This document shows, piece after piece, positions 7,128-14,420 of a DNA stretch of 15,207 nucleotides. Each line of letters opens with the position of its first letter. Position 1 is the stretch's first letter. Both the position numbers and the translations under genes were made by a program. Where the stretch lies: contig LT649721.1 in assembly GCA_900128395.1 (NCBI GenBank), positions 1 to 15,207 on the forward strand. The letters run 5' to 3'. The notes beneath the pieces are model-generated. The model had not been told where the DNA came from. It saw only the letters and a list, made by a program, of their open reading frames with translations, and did not search any database. The stretch comes from Stramenopiles sp. TOSAG23-2. Taxonomy: Eukaryota > Sar.

Positions 7128-10100
7128 CTACGCCGATAAAGAAGCTCTCTCTTCAACAACAACAAAGAACGATGCTACTAAAGCAACCCCAGTTCCTACA
7201 GTTTCAAGTTGCTCTGCTTCTTCCATCATTTGTTTTTGTTTTAATGATTCGATGAGTTCACGATGCTTTCTTTCCGCATCTTCTTTCTCTTTTGCTATCA
7301 TTGCAGCTTCATATCGTCTTTTTCTCTCTGTTGCATCTAGATAAAATGCATCAGTATCAGCCACATGTTTCATCAATGATTTAATATCATCTGAATTGCA
7401 ATCTTTCAATTGATCATAATTACCAACAATAACTAATAAATCCTTTGCCCTGGTTAAAGATACATTTAACCTTCGCGCATCTGATAAAAAACCAACTGAC
7501 TTTTGTGTACGAACAAAGCTTAATATGATTACATCCGCTTCTGATCCTTGAAATGCATCTACGGTGATTACTAGTCTTCTTGCATCTCCATAACTATATC
7601 CTTTTTTTCTATGTAATTTATTCCGTATTAAATTCACTTGAGCACTATAATATGTTATAACTTTGACTTGAATATTCTTATTTAATTTTTGTATTTCTGA
7701 CATAATTTGAATGACACGTTCTGCTTCTTCTTCATTTTTATGACTGCCAGTATGATCTCTCACTTCTTTTCCTTTGTTGCAATTGAAAAATGTTAAAGGT
7801 TGATATCCATCTGGAAATTTCCAATTTCTTTTTTTATCTACAACAGAATTTGCATTACGTAATAAATTATTGTAATATTGTTTAGATGGCCATTTAGATA
7901 TTTTTGGATGCATGCGATATTGCGTATCTAACATATGATACTTTGCATCTCGTATATCCATTAATCGTGACATAAGACTACGATCAAACTTCTTGCTTAT
8001 TGCATTCTGTGATTGTACAATTGCTGATAATTGCCTCGGGTCACCGACTAAAATGATTTTAGTCGGTCGTAAAGACATTGCAATCAATGTCTCTACTTCC
8101 AACGCTTGAGATGCTTCATCACAAATTAAAATATCAACTTTTCTAGTTTGTCGTATAGAATGCCGACCACAACACGCTAACGTTAAAAATAAAAATTGCG
8201 TTGAGTTTAAAAGAATACCTTCAATATTTTGTTCATCCCCCAAAACATCTTCTAACGTATTTTCCATACTACACATTAAAATATGTACATCTTGTGGCAA
8301 GGAACTGATTTTATAATTTCTCATTGGATTACAGTTCGATTTATCTTTTATAAAATCTTCTAACTTTTTCAAAATAGATTGAAACACATGTACTTGATTA
8401 TCTAATTTTACAATTTGTATACCAATATCAAAGAATTTTTTACCTTTACTAGAGATTTCAAGTACTTTTTGTAATAATTTTTCTTCATCAAGATTCTCTT
8501 GTAATGATATATCTTCCAACTCTTCAGTAAGTTTTTGTAACTGTTGATATTGTTCTCGAAACTTCTTTGATGCATAATGAACAAAAAATTCTTGTAAATT
8601 TTTAGGAATACTTTCATCCACTCCAATTAATGAAATATTTAATTTTGACCGTTCATTCCCTTTAAACTTGTTTACAAATTGTTCCATAGCAACATGAACA
8701 GCTTTATTTGTACTTGCACAAATACCAACACGAAGGCCTGACTTGTACAACTGCTCCAATAAAACACTAATGGTATAGGTTTTCCCTGTTCCTGGTGGAC
8801 CTTGCAGTAGAACTAATGAATTCGCTTTATCTAACCCAAAGTTAACAGCAGAATTTTGAGAGGTATTTAATGTTGCAAAATGCAACTCATCATCATTATC
8901 TTCATCATCTGAATCGTCATCATTATCACTCATGAGAATGAGATTTATAGTCTTACCATTATTATTGCTGTTGTTATTTACAGAGGCTTCTACTTCATTG
9001 TTTCGATTATTATTTTGTTCCTTTTTACCACTTTCTGTTTTTATAAAAACAACTTCTGCTTCATCATCGTCGCTATCGTCAAATTTAGTATGAACACCAT
9101 TCCTCCAGCCTAAAATTTGATTGGTATATTTACCTAAACTTGGAGCATGACGACAAACATCATTCATTCGTTTTAAGTTTAAAACAGATGTTATCGGTTC
9201 AAAATAAACAGGAGTTCCTTGAAAATTGAAGTTTTTATCTTCAAAAAAATAATATGCACATTCACATGATTCAAATGTCAATTTATGCCTTCCATTTCTT
9301 TCATCACCGGAACATGCTGCTAAAAACATTTTATTATTGCAATGTATCAGTACAATACATTGTGCACGTGCTGTATCTTTATACAATCGATCATCATTGT
9401 TTGGTACATGAGTTATCTTGAATATCAAATTTACCTTTGTAGGAATTGTTTTCCTATGATCTTTTAAATTGTTTCCAAAAGAAGAAGATCCACCATTGTT
9501 GTTGTTGTTATTATTATTATGATTACCATACGATGGAAAATATCTTCCTTCAATTGTTTTCCTTTGAAAACGTTTTCGTTGATTGCTTGAATAAAAACGA
9601 TTGTTGTTGTTGTTATTATTATTATTGTTATTGTTTTTTCTTTTATTTCCCCATCTATTTTTATTATTATTATTTCCCCAACCATTATTATTATTATTAT
9701 TATTATTTCCCCATCCAGTCTTGTTATTATTTCCCCATCCATTGTTGTTGTTGTTATTTTTGTTATCGTTGGAAGAATGATGATTATTATCATTATTATT
9801 AACATGAGCACTTCCACCATCATTTCCATCTTCAAAAAAAGGACTTTCCTCAAGTTTTTTTTTGACTAAATAACATGCTTCATGTAAAGTAAAACGTAGA
9901 TGAAGTTTATAATATTCTGAAACACTCAAAAATTGTTCTGGAATCGTTGGACATTGTGGTATTTCAAGTGTTTTTAAATTACAAATGCATGTCCGTCTGT
10001 TCATATATTCCTTATTTTTCGCTACATTTCCACTTAATGCTTTATGACTTGTCAATACATTTGTAATTTCACTAAAAAAGGTACCTCCTTTTTTCACTTT

Positions 10101-10214
10101 ATTCCGTTTTGATCTTCCCCCACCATGATGATAATGATTATTATTATTACGATCTGATAAGCGTTTCATGATGACATGAAAATGTAAACCACCATCACCG
10201 CAACCCTTTACCAT
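7128..10214 (-). CDS. Superfamily 1B helicase, UPF1/SEN1/SDE3-like, with Trp-Gly/Asn repeats
   Basis: This is a probable ATP-dependent RNA (or RNA/DNA) helicase of 1028 residues from ATG 10212-10214. The frame stays open 18 codons further upstream but has only a TTG there, so this ATG (context GAAATGG) is preferred. Residues 1-135 are basic with a conserved-looking segment (FLSVSEYYKLHLRFTLHE). About 155-192 carries four Trp-Gly motifs in Asn-rich sequence. About 240-400 would be the beta-barrel and accessory part, followed by an acidic linker. The helicase core has Walker A GPPGTGKT (472-479), a Ser/Thr-Asn Ia region (CASTNKAVH), Walker B DEAS (699-702), GDPRQL (about 724), QYRMHP (about 765), DAFQGSEAD (about 885) and LNVSLTRAKD (about 915-925). 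All catalytic motifs look intact. A helical insertion of about 150 residues separates motif Ia from II. The last 26 residues are encoded by an antisense copy of the neighbouring gene's 3' end, so the C-terminus is probably new. The exact subfamily is uncertain. Confidence 0.9.
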   Translation of the reverse strand: MVKGCGDGGLHFHVIMKRLSDRNNNNHYHHGGGRSKRNKVKKGGTFFSEITNVLTSHKALSGNVAKNKEYMNRRTCICNLKTLEIPQCPTIPEQFLSVSEYYKLHLRFTLHEACYLVKKKLEESPFFEDGNDGGSAHVNNNDNNHHSSNDNKNNNNNNGWGNNNKTGWGNNNNNNNNGWGNNNNKNRWGNKRKNNNNNNNNNNNNRFYSSNQRKRFQRKTIEGRYFPSYGNHNNNNNNNNGGSSSFGNNLKDHRKTIPTKVNLIFKITHVPNNDDRLYKDTARAQCIVLIHCNNKMFLAACSGDERNGRHKLTFESCECAYYFFEDKNFNFQGTPVYFEPITSVLNLKRMNDVCRHAPSLGKYTNQILGWRNGVHTKFDDSDDDEAEVVFIKTESGKKEQNNNRNNEVEASVNNNSNNNGKTINLILMSDNDDDSDDEDNDDELHFATLNTSQNSAVNFGLDKANSLVLLQGPPGTGKTYTISVLLEQLYKSGLRVGICASTNKAVHVAMEQFVNKFKGNERSKLNISLIGVDESIPKNLQEFFVHYASKKFREQYQQLQKLTEELEDISLQENLDEEKLLQKVLEISSKGKKFFDIGIQIVKLDNQVHVFQSILKKLEDFIKDKSNCNPMRNYKISSLPQDVHILMCSMENTLEDVLGDEQNIEGILLNSTQFLFLTLACCGRHSIRQTRKVDILICDEASQALEVETLIAMSLRPTKIILVGDPRQLSAIVQSQNAISKKFDRSLMSRLMDIRDAKYHMLDTQYRMHPKISKWPSKQYYNNLLRNANSVVDKKRNWKFPDGYQPLTFFNCNKGKEVRDHTGSHKNEEEAERVIQIMSEIQKLNKNIQVKVITYYSAQVNLIRNKLHRKKGYSYGDARRLVITVDAFQGSEADVIILSFVRTQKSVGFLSDARRLNVSLTRAKDLLVIVGNYDQLKDCNSDDIKSLMKHVADTDAFYLDATERKRRYEAAMIAKEKEDAERKHRELIESLKQKQMMEEAEQLETVGTGVALVASFFVVVEERASLSA
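7132..7211 (+). repeat. 80-bp exact direct repeat, copy 2 (inside the helicase 3' end)
   Basis: This is identical to 6780-6859. Here it lies antisense within the helicase frame. Together with base 7131 it encodes the helicase's last 26 residues (LETVGTGVALV to ERASLSA), and the TAG stop at 7128-7130 lies just outside the copy. Homology with the first copy stops at 7131 and 7212. Confidence 0.95.
9500..9770 (-). repeat. AAC/AAT-rich minisatellite coding for Asn runs and Gly-Trp-Gly-Asn units
   Basis: On the minus strand, Asn codons alternate with a GG(A/T)TGGGGAAAT word that yields Trp-Gly-Asn. Four Trp codons fall near 9650-9745 (three GWG, one RWG), spaced by Asn runs of varying length. Further Asn runs follow towards 9500. 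The tract lies N-terminal to the helicase core. Confidence 0.85.
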
Positions 10215-10302
10215 TTCTATCCTCCGATCTCGCGAAGAATGTATACAAAGTATTATATTAATTAGCAAAATTCAATTTTAATAATTTATTAATAAATTTT
10301 AA

Positions 10303-10334
10303 TTTTTTTTTTTTTTATTATTTTTTTTTTTTTT
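10303..10334. promoter_or_regulatory. Poly(dA:dT) tract upstream of the helicase gene
   Basis: Two T14 runs are separated by ATTA, about 90-120 bp upstream of the helicase ATG (A-runs on its sense strand). Long poly(dA:dT) tracts are known to disfavour nucleosomes at eukaryotic promoters. That role here is inference from position only. Confidence 0.3.
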
Positions 10335-10920
10335 GTCGTCGTCGAAACCTGGTTGTTTAAGGTATTTGGGGACCAATCCACAATGTAAATGTACACTCAT
10401 ACAAATGCTATTTCTATGTTGTTTTTGCCATAGCTCGCCCGAAATCCAACGAGCAAGGGGCTGTAGTGGTAGCATATGGTGTCATTGCATCATTTATTTT
10501 TTAAGTCATTTGTCGTCTGTTTTGTGCCTGTACATACAGTACAATACAGTAGCTACTAGTACGTAAGCCTTGTACCTTGTAATCTTGTAATCTGTAATTC
10601 CCCTTAAAATAAAGCTTAAAAATTAAAAAATTAAAAATGGGAAAACAACAGGAAACACACAGAGGAAATAAAACGTTTGATAGGAGGAGATAGGAGCGTA
10701 GAATACAATTTAGCAGTATAGCATATACACAGCATTAAATTAGGTACAGATCTCGCCTCTCTCTAGCGATACGTTACAAAAAAGTTACAACATTTTATAA
10801 ATGCATCTAGGCAAAGCATTTAATATATATTGTGTAGAGAGGAGGGAGTGTGTATAAGAAAGAAATATATTGATATCAACAAAATATAAAAAATAATACC
10901 ACGTCAACTAAATGCTATAA

Positions 10921-10968
10921 TACATACATACGTATACATACATACATATATATATATAGATAGATATA
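10921..10968 (+). repeat. CATA/AT/GATA compound microsatellite
   Basis: Tandem TACA/CATA units pass into an (AT)n run and then GATA units, within the 100 bp before the IQ-protein start codon. This is a simple-sequence repeat and no function can be assigned. Confidence 0.75.
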
Positions 10969-11016
10969 ATTAGTACGAACGGGAGAAAAAAAAGTTACAG
11001 GGAAAAAAAAAAAAGC

Positions 11017-14001
11017 ATGGACGGTGTAAATATCAGCTTTAATATGTTGGAATTGGTGAATGATGAAGAGGAGGAAGGAATGGTTCACCATAACCGCAGT
11101 CAAACGGGCGTGAAATATGTATCAAATGATAATAATAGTAACAATAATAATGTAAATAATTATGATAATAATAACAATGGACCAGAACAAGGATCAATAG
11201 ATAATGATCATAATAATGATAATAATAATAATAATAATAATAATAATAGTATAAATGTTGTTGATAGTAGGGAACTGTTAGAGTTTGATAATAGTAAAAG
11301 TGCAAGTCGTACTCAAAATGGTTCTATGATAATACCATCCGTGAAATCACACGTTTTACGAAAACCAAAAAATGGTGGTTCAAGAGTAAACTTATACGGA
11401 AACGGCTCGAATGATTGGTCTGCTTTTAAAAAACGCGCCGAAAGCCTGTTGCTAGGGGAAGAGGAAGAACGCTTTGCAAAGGATGGCGCAATTTTTGATT
11501 TAACCGAAATTAATGATAAAGGTCGACGATATAATAATAATAACAACAACAACAACGTAGAAGGTGGAAGTCAACTTGACAATAACAATATGAACCAAAA
11601 AGATAATTTTTTCGATGAAGAACTGGAAGATATTATGAAACCACCACCACCATTAGGATCTTTGTCAAGAATGGGGCGTGGAATGTCACAAAAAAAAAGA
11701 AAAAGTGGAAAAGACAATAGGAAAAATAGAAATAAATCATTAGATCAAATAAAAAATGTCAAAGTTGGTAGGAAAGGTGGTACAGCAGCAAAAATTAGGG
11801 AAATGGACGTTGTAAAATTTATTTGTATGCGGGAATCTTTAGTTGCTCGTTTAAAAGCTGTGACCAGATCATTACGTACGATGGCTCAAAAAATTCGTAT
11901 GTCACGAATTCAAGAAGGTGATCCATTGGATATAAAAATGGAATCAAAATTATTGAGCCAGCAAGAGCTATTTAAGGAATTAGTTTCAAGTTTACGTAAA
12001 GCATCAGTTGCAGTTGTTGAAAGTGTCCAAGAGTGGAGAAAAACAATTAAAATGGAGGAAAAATCAAGGGGCGAATCTATATATTCAGTCGTGACATTTG
12101 AATGGCAAAAAATGAATTATTTAATTAAAATGAATCGTGATTTAATCTTTTTAAGAATGAAAAAAAATGTAAATATATTAAATACTGCAAAATTTAAAAG
12201 TATGACAGGAAAAGAACGCGTAATAGAATTACGAAAAGATGATCCTCGAGATACAATAGCTTTGTGGTGTGGATTAGATCCATTAACAAATCCTTTACTA
12301 ATGTTACCACCTGGTCATAGTATTGTACAACGATTAAAAGAGGAAAAAGATATATGGGAAGTAGAACTAAATCAAGCGTTGCATGATGAGGCAGAAGAGA
12401 TCGCAGCAGAATATATGAAACAACGAGCAAAGGCACAGCAAAAGTTTGGGGGTGGAAGAGGTGTTTTAACAGTTGATGATGATGATGACGAAGAAGAAAA
12501 AGTAGTGGATCCTAACAACAACGATAACAATGGCGAAGAAGAGGGAATGGAGACTAAAGGTGATGGTGCATTAGAATTAGAAAATGATCCCTTGTTAGAA
12601 GAAGATTCTGAATTAGACGCGGAAGGACATCATATCCATCCTATTGAAGAGAGAGAACCGTGGAGATGGTTTGCGTTAGAATTAGCACCAAATGAAGTTT
12701 CATTGATTCCAGCAGTTGATCAAAGGATTTATGATCGTGTCATTAGTGCACATAATGTAATATTAAATGAACGAAATATTGAAGCTCAAGTACAAAATCA
12801 AAGGCGCAAGTTAATGGAAATAGATGATACATATGATGCAATTACATCCATTGCTGATAATGGGGGGGTAAACAATATCTTGCAATATGTCAGGGAAGAA
12901 CCACCTGCTGGTAAAAACGCAGGGAAGGAACTGCAATCTCGACAACAAGAAAGAAATTTACGCAAACTCATACCAGGAATGGCAAAACCTATTAACCCGG
13001 ATAACATTGATGATCCGCAGCCATCAGCTCCAGCAATGAAGCCAAATCGATCAAAGATGATCGAACGTTTAAACGAATTAATAGAAGACGAAGGTGTATT
13101 GCACACTGGTTATGATCAAGAAAACAGTTCGATATTTGGATCCTCATTAAAACGGCGTAGTGGTATGACGGAATCACGACGATATGTAAGATGGCAAGCT
13201 CGAGCAGCTAGGAAGATACAAGCCCGTGTACGTGGTATGCTTGCAAGAAAAGTTGGCGGTCGCGTTGACTTATTGAATATTAAAAGAAGTGAAAAACGTA
13301 ATAAAAGTGCCATTGATATACAGCGAATTGCACGTGGCATGCTTGGAAGATTGTATTTTGAAGAATACCGGATTGCAAATACAAGACAAATGACTGATGA
13401 GGAAGCTGCTGTTAAGGTTCAAGCTGGTTTACGTGCAATGTGGGCCCGCAAGTATGTTGATGTTATACGTACATACGAGAAAACGATGAAAATGATGGCC
13501 GAGGAAGAAGAGAAAAAAGAGGAAGAAAGACGAAAGCAAGAAAGGGCAAGAATGTTTGGTGGATTATTGACCGTAGATGATACTAGTGATAGTATGGCAA
13601 ATGGAATGGATACGGGTCCCAGTTTAAACAGTAATAATAATTTTAATAATGAATTAGGAATGCTTAATGAAGAGTCAAATGAGGAACAAGCAACTTTTTC
13701 TAGCACCGATGGTCCAAATGGAAGTGATTATCTAGATGATGATGATGCCGAAGGACAAATACAAGAACACATTTACTCACCTGATGAGTTCGATCAAATG
13801 GATGCTGCTGTTACGATCCAAGCACAAGTCCGTGGTTTTGTTGAGCGTAAACGTGGTATAATAATGGAATCTAGGAAAAGCCAAGAAGAGTTAAATGTGC
13901 CCAAAGAATTCTTAGAAGAAACTGTAGAGGAAGAAAAAATAGCAAAGGCAGACGAAGAACAGCTTCAGCAACCTAGATTACTTTTAAGTGAAGAGAGTTG
14001 A
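11017..14001 (+). CDS. IQ-motif (calmodulin-binding) protein of unknown family
   Basis: This 994-residue protein starts at ATG 11017 (context AGCATGG) and ends at TGA 13999-14001. The N-terminal 230 residues are Asn-rich and acidic low complexity with a PPPPLGSL stretch. About 260-480 is a helical, probably conserved block (IREMDVVKFICMRESLVARL, DPRDTIALWCGLDPLTNPLL). Acidic linkers flank a second ordered segment at about 546-615 (EPWRWFALELAPNEVSLIPA). Four IQ motifs follow: 730-747 (KIQARVRGMLARK), 764-783 (IDIQRIARGMLGR), 798-816 (VKVQAGLRAMWARK) and 930-947 (VTIQAQVRGFVERK). The first three are clustered, with a charged coiled coil after the third. IQ motifs bind calmodulin or related EF-hand light chains, so a scaffold, cytoskeletal or ciliary role is plausible, but there is no motor domain. 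The protein family is not recognised. The end of the gene is tandemly duplicated downstream. Confidence 0.85.
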   Translation: MDGVNISFNMLELVNDEEEEGMVHHNRSQTGVKYVSNDNNSNNNNVNNYDNNNNGPEQGSIDNDHNNDNNNNNNNNNSINVVDSRELLEFDNSKSASRTQNGSMIIPSVKSHVLRKPKNGGSRVNLYGNGSNDWSAFKKRAESLLLGEEEERFAKDGAIFDLTEINDKGRRYNNNNNNNNVEGGSQLDNNNMNQKDNFFDEELEDIMKPPPPLGSLSRMGRGMSQKKRKSGKDNRKNRNKSLDQIKNVKVGRKGGTAAKIREMDVVKFICMRESLVARLKAVTRSLRTMAQKIRMSRIQEGDPLDIKMESKLLSQQELFKELVSSLRKASVAVVESVQEWRKTIKMEEKSRGESIYSVVTFEWQKMNYLIKMNRDLIFLRMKKNVNILNTAKFKSMTGKERVIELRKDDPRDTIALWCGLDPLTNPLLMLPPGHSIVQRLKEEKDIWEVELNQALHDEAEEIAAEYMKQRAKAQQKFGGGRGVLTVDDDDDEEEKVVDPNNNDNNGEEEGMETKGDGALELENDPLLEEDSELDAEGHHIHPIEEREPWRWFALELAPNEVSLIPAVDQRIYDRVISAHNVILNERNIEAQVQNQRRKLMEIDDTYDAITSIADNGGVNNILQYVREEPPAGKNAGKELQSRQQERNLRKLIPGMAKPINPDNIDDPQPSAPAMKPNRSKMIERLNELIEDEGVLHTGYDQENSSIFGSSLKRRSGMTESRRYVRWQARAARKIQARVRGMLARKVGGRVDLLNIKRSEKRNKSAIDIQRIARGMLGRLYFEEYRIANTRQMTDEEAAVKVQAGLRAMWARKYVDVIRTYEKTMKMMAEEEEKKEEERRKQERARMFGGLLTVDDTSDSMANGMDTGPSLNSNNNFNNELGMLNEESNEEQATFSSTDGPNGSDYLDDDDAEGQIQEHIYSPDEFDQMDAAVTIQAQVRGFVERKRGIIMESRKSQEELNVPKEFLEETVEEEKIAKADEEQLQQPRLLLSEES
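11130..11250 (+). repeat. AAT/GAT trinucleotide tract coding for poly-Asn
   Basis: AAT codons with a few GAT and AAC codons encode Asn runs in the disordered N-terminus of the IQ-motif protein. A second, shorter tract lies near 11530-11560. Confidence 0.8.
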
Positions 14002-14055
14002 GGGAAAGAGAGAGAGAGAGAAAATTACGAGAATTTTGTAATATTTTTTAATATT
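13925..14055 (+). repeat. 131-bp tandem repeat, copy 1 (3' end of the IQ-motif gene)
   Basis: The unit holds the last 24 codons and the stop of the IQ-motif gene, a GA-rich run and about 54 bp of 3' flank. The second copy begins directly where this one ends. Confidence 0.9.
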
Positions 14056-14185
14056 TAGAGGAAGAAAAAATAGCAAAGGCAGACGAAGAACAGCTTCAGC
14101 AACCTAGATTCTTTTAAGTGAAGAGAGTTGAGAGAAAGAGAGAGAGAGAGAAAATTACGAGAATTTTGTAATATTTTTTAATATT
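14056..14185 (+). repeat. 130-bp tandem repeat, copy 2 (decayed tail of the IQ-motif gene)
   Basis: This is a direct head-to-tail copy of 13925-14055. It has one missing base (GATTACTTTT becomes GATTCTTTT), which shifts the frame, and one G-to-A change after the stop (TGAGGG becomes TGAGAG). It lies after the real stop and is not translated as part of the gene. Confidence 0.9.
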
Positions 14186-14284
14186 TTTTACGCCGTATAA
14201 GATTAAAAATTACAAAAGTATTTTTTTTATTTTACGAAGAGGAAGTAACTTTTTTTAAAAGATCTATGTGTTACGTATATATAT

Positions 14285-14352
14285 TTTTTAATCACGATCG
14301 TACCCTAATAAAGAACGATCTACTATGCTTGTAGTTAATTTCACTGACGACA
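14285..14352 (-). repeat. 68-bp tandem repeat, downstream copy of the last gene's 3' end
   Basis: This copies 14353-14420 with two substitutions near one edge (TCTTCATTG becomes TCGTCAGTG on the coding strand). On the minus strand the copy gives a mini-frame ATG 14353 to TAA 14288 of 21 codons (MSSVKLTTS to GYDRD). It is identical to the last 21 residues of the upstream gene except Leu to Val at position 4. The ATG follows the real stop by only two bases. Confidence 0.9.
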
Positions 14353-14420
14353 TTTTTAATCACGATCGTACCCTAATAAAGAACGATCTACTATGCTTGT
14401 AGTTAATTTCAATGAAGACA
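14353..14420 (-). repeat. 68-bp tandem repeat, genic copy (3' end of the last gene)
   Basis: This segment holds the last 21 codons (MSSLKLTTS onward) and the TAA stop at 14356-14358. It is followed immediately, on the minus strand, by its copy at 14285-14352. Confidence 0.9.

Larger units (their letters stand above)
10215..11016. other. Divergent intergenic (probable shared promoter) region
   Basis: About 800 bp separate the divergent helicase and IQ-protein genes. I see no coding region. It holds a double T14 tract (10303-10334), a CCAAT word near 10373, a less AT-rich middle (10335-10560), a CATA/ATAT/GATA microsatellite (about 10921-10968) and A-runs just before the ATG at 11017. Both promoters presumably lie here, but core elements cannot be placed with confidence. 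Confidence 0.55.
14002..14355. other. Convergent intergenic region built largely of duplicated gene tails
   Basis: Of these 354 bp, 14056-14185 is the second copy of the IQ-gene tail and 14285-14352 is the second copy of the next gene's tail. Only about 100 bp of AT-rich spacer lies between them. Both 3' UTRs must be made mostly of duplicated coding-end sequence. Confidence 0.8.

Noticed and set aside
7054-7344. Plus-strand open frame containing the copied ADKEALSS...PTVSS tail
   Set aside because: It is antisense to the conserved helicase C-terminal region and consists of AT-rich flank, the 80-bp copy and reverse-strand helicase sequence, so it is not a gene of its own.
9446-9853. Open frames rich in Tyr/Cys (+) and Ile/Thr (-) over the helicase Asn tract
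   Set aside because: These are other-frame readings of the AAT/AAC minisatellite, whose repeats lack stops in several frames.
10215-10268. An 18-codon upstream extension of the helicase frame
   Set aside because: It begins with TTG, not ATG, and has no conserved-looking sequence. In a eukaryote the first ATG of the frame at 10212-10214 is the better start.
10459-10500. tRNA D-arm-like sequence GTAGTGGTAGCATATGG
   Set aside because: No anticodon arm, no B-box/T-arm (GGTTCGANTCC) and no acceptor stem pairing follow; the sequence runs into T-rich DNA.
10333-10566. Plus-strand 77-codon open frame in the divergent intergenic region
   Set aside because: It starts with TTG, is Cys/Ser-rich without any domain, and lies where promoters are expected. 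No coding evidence.
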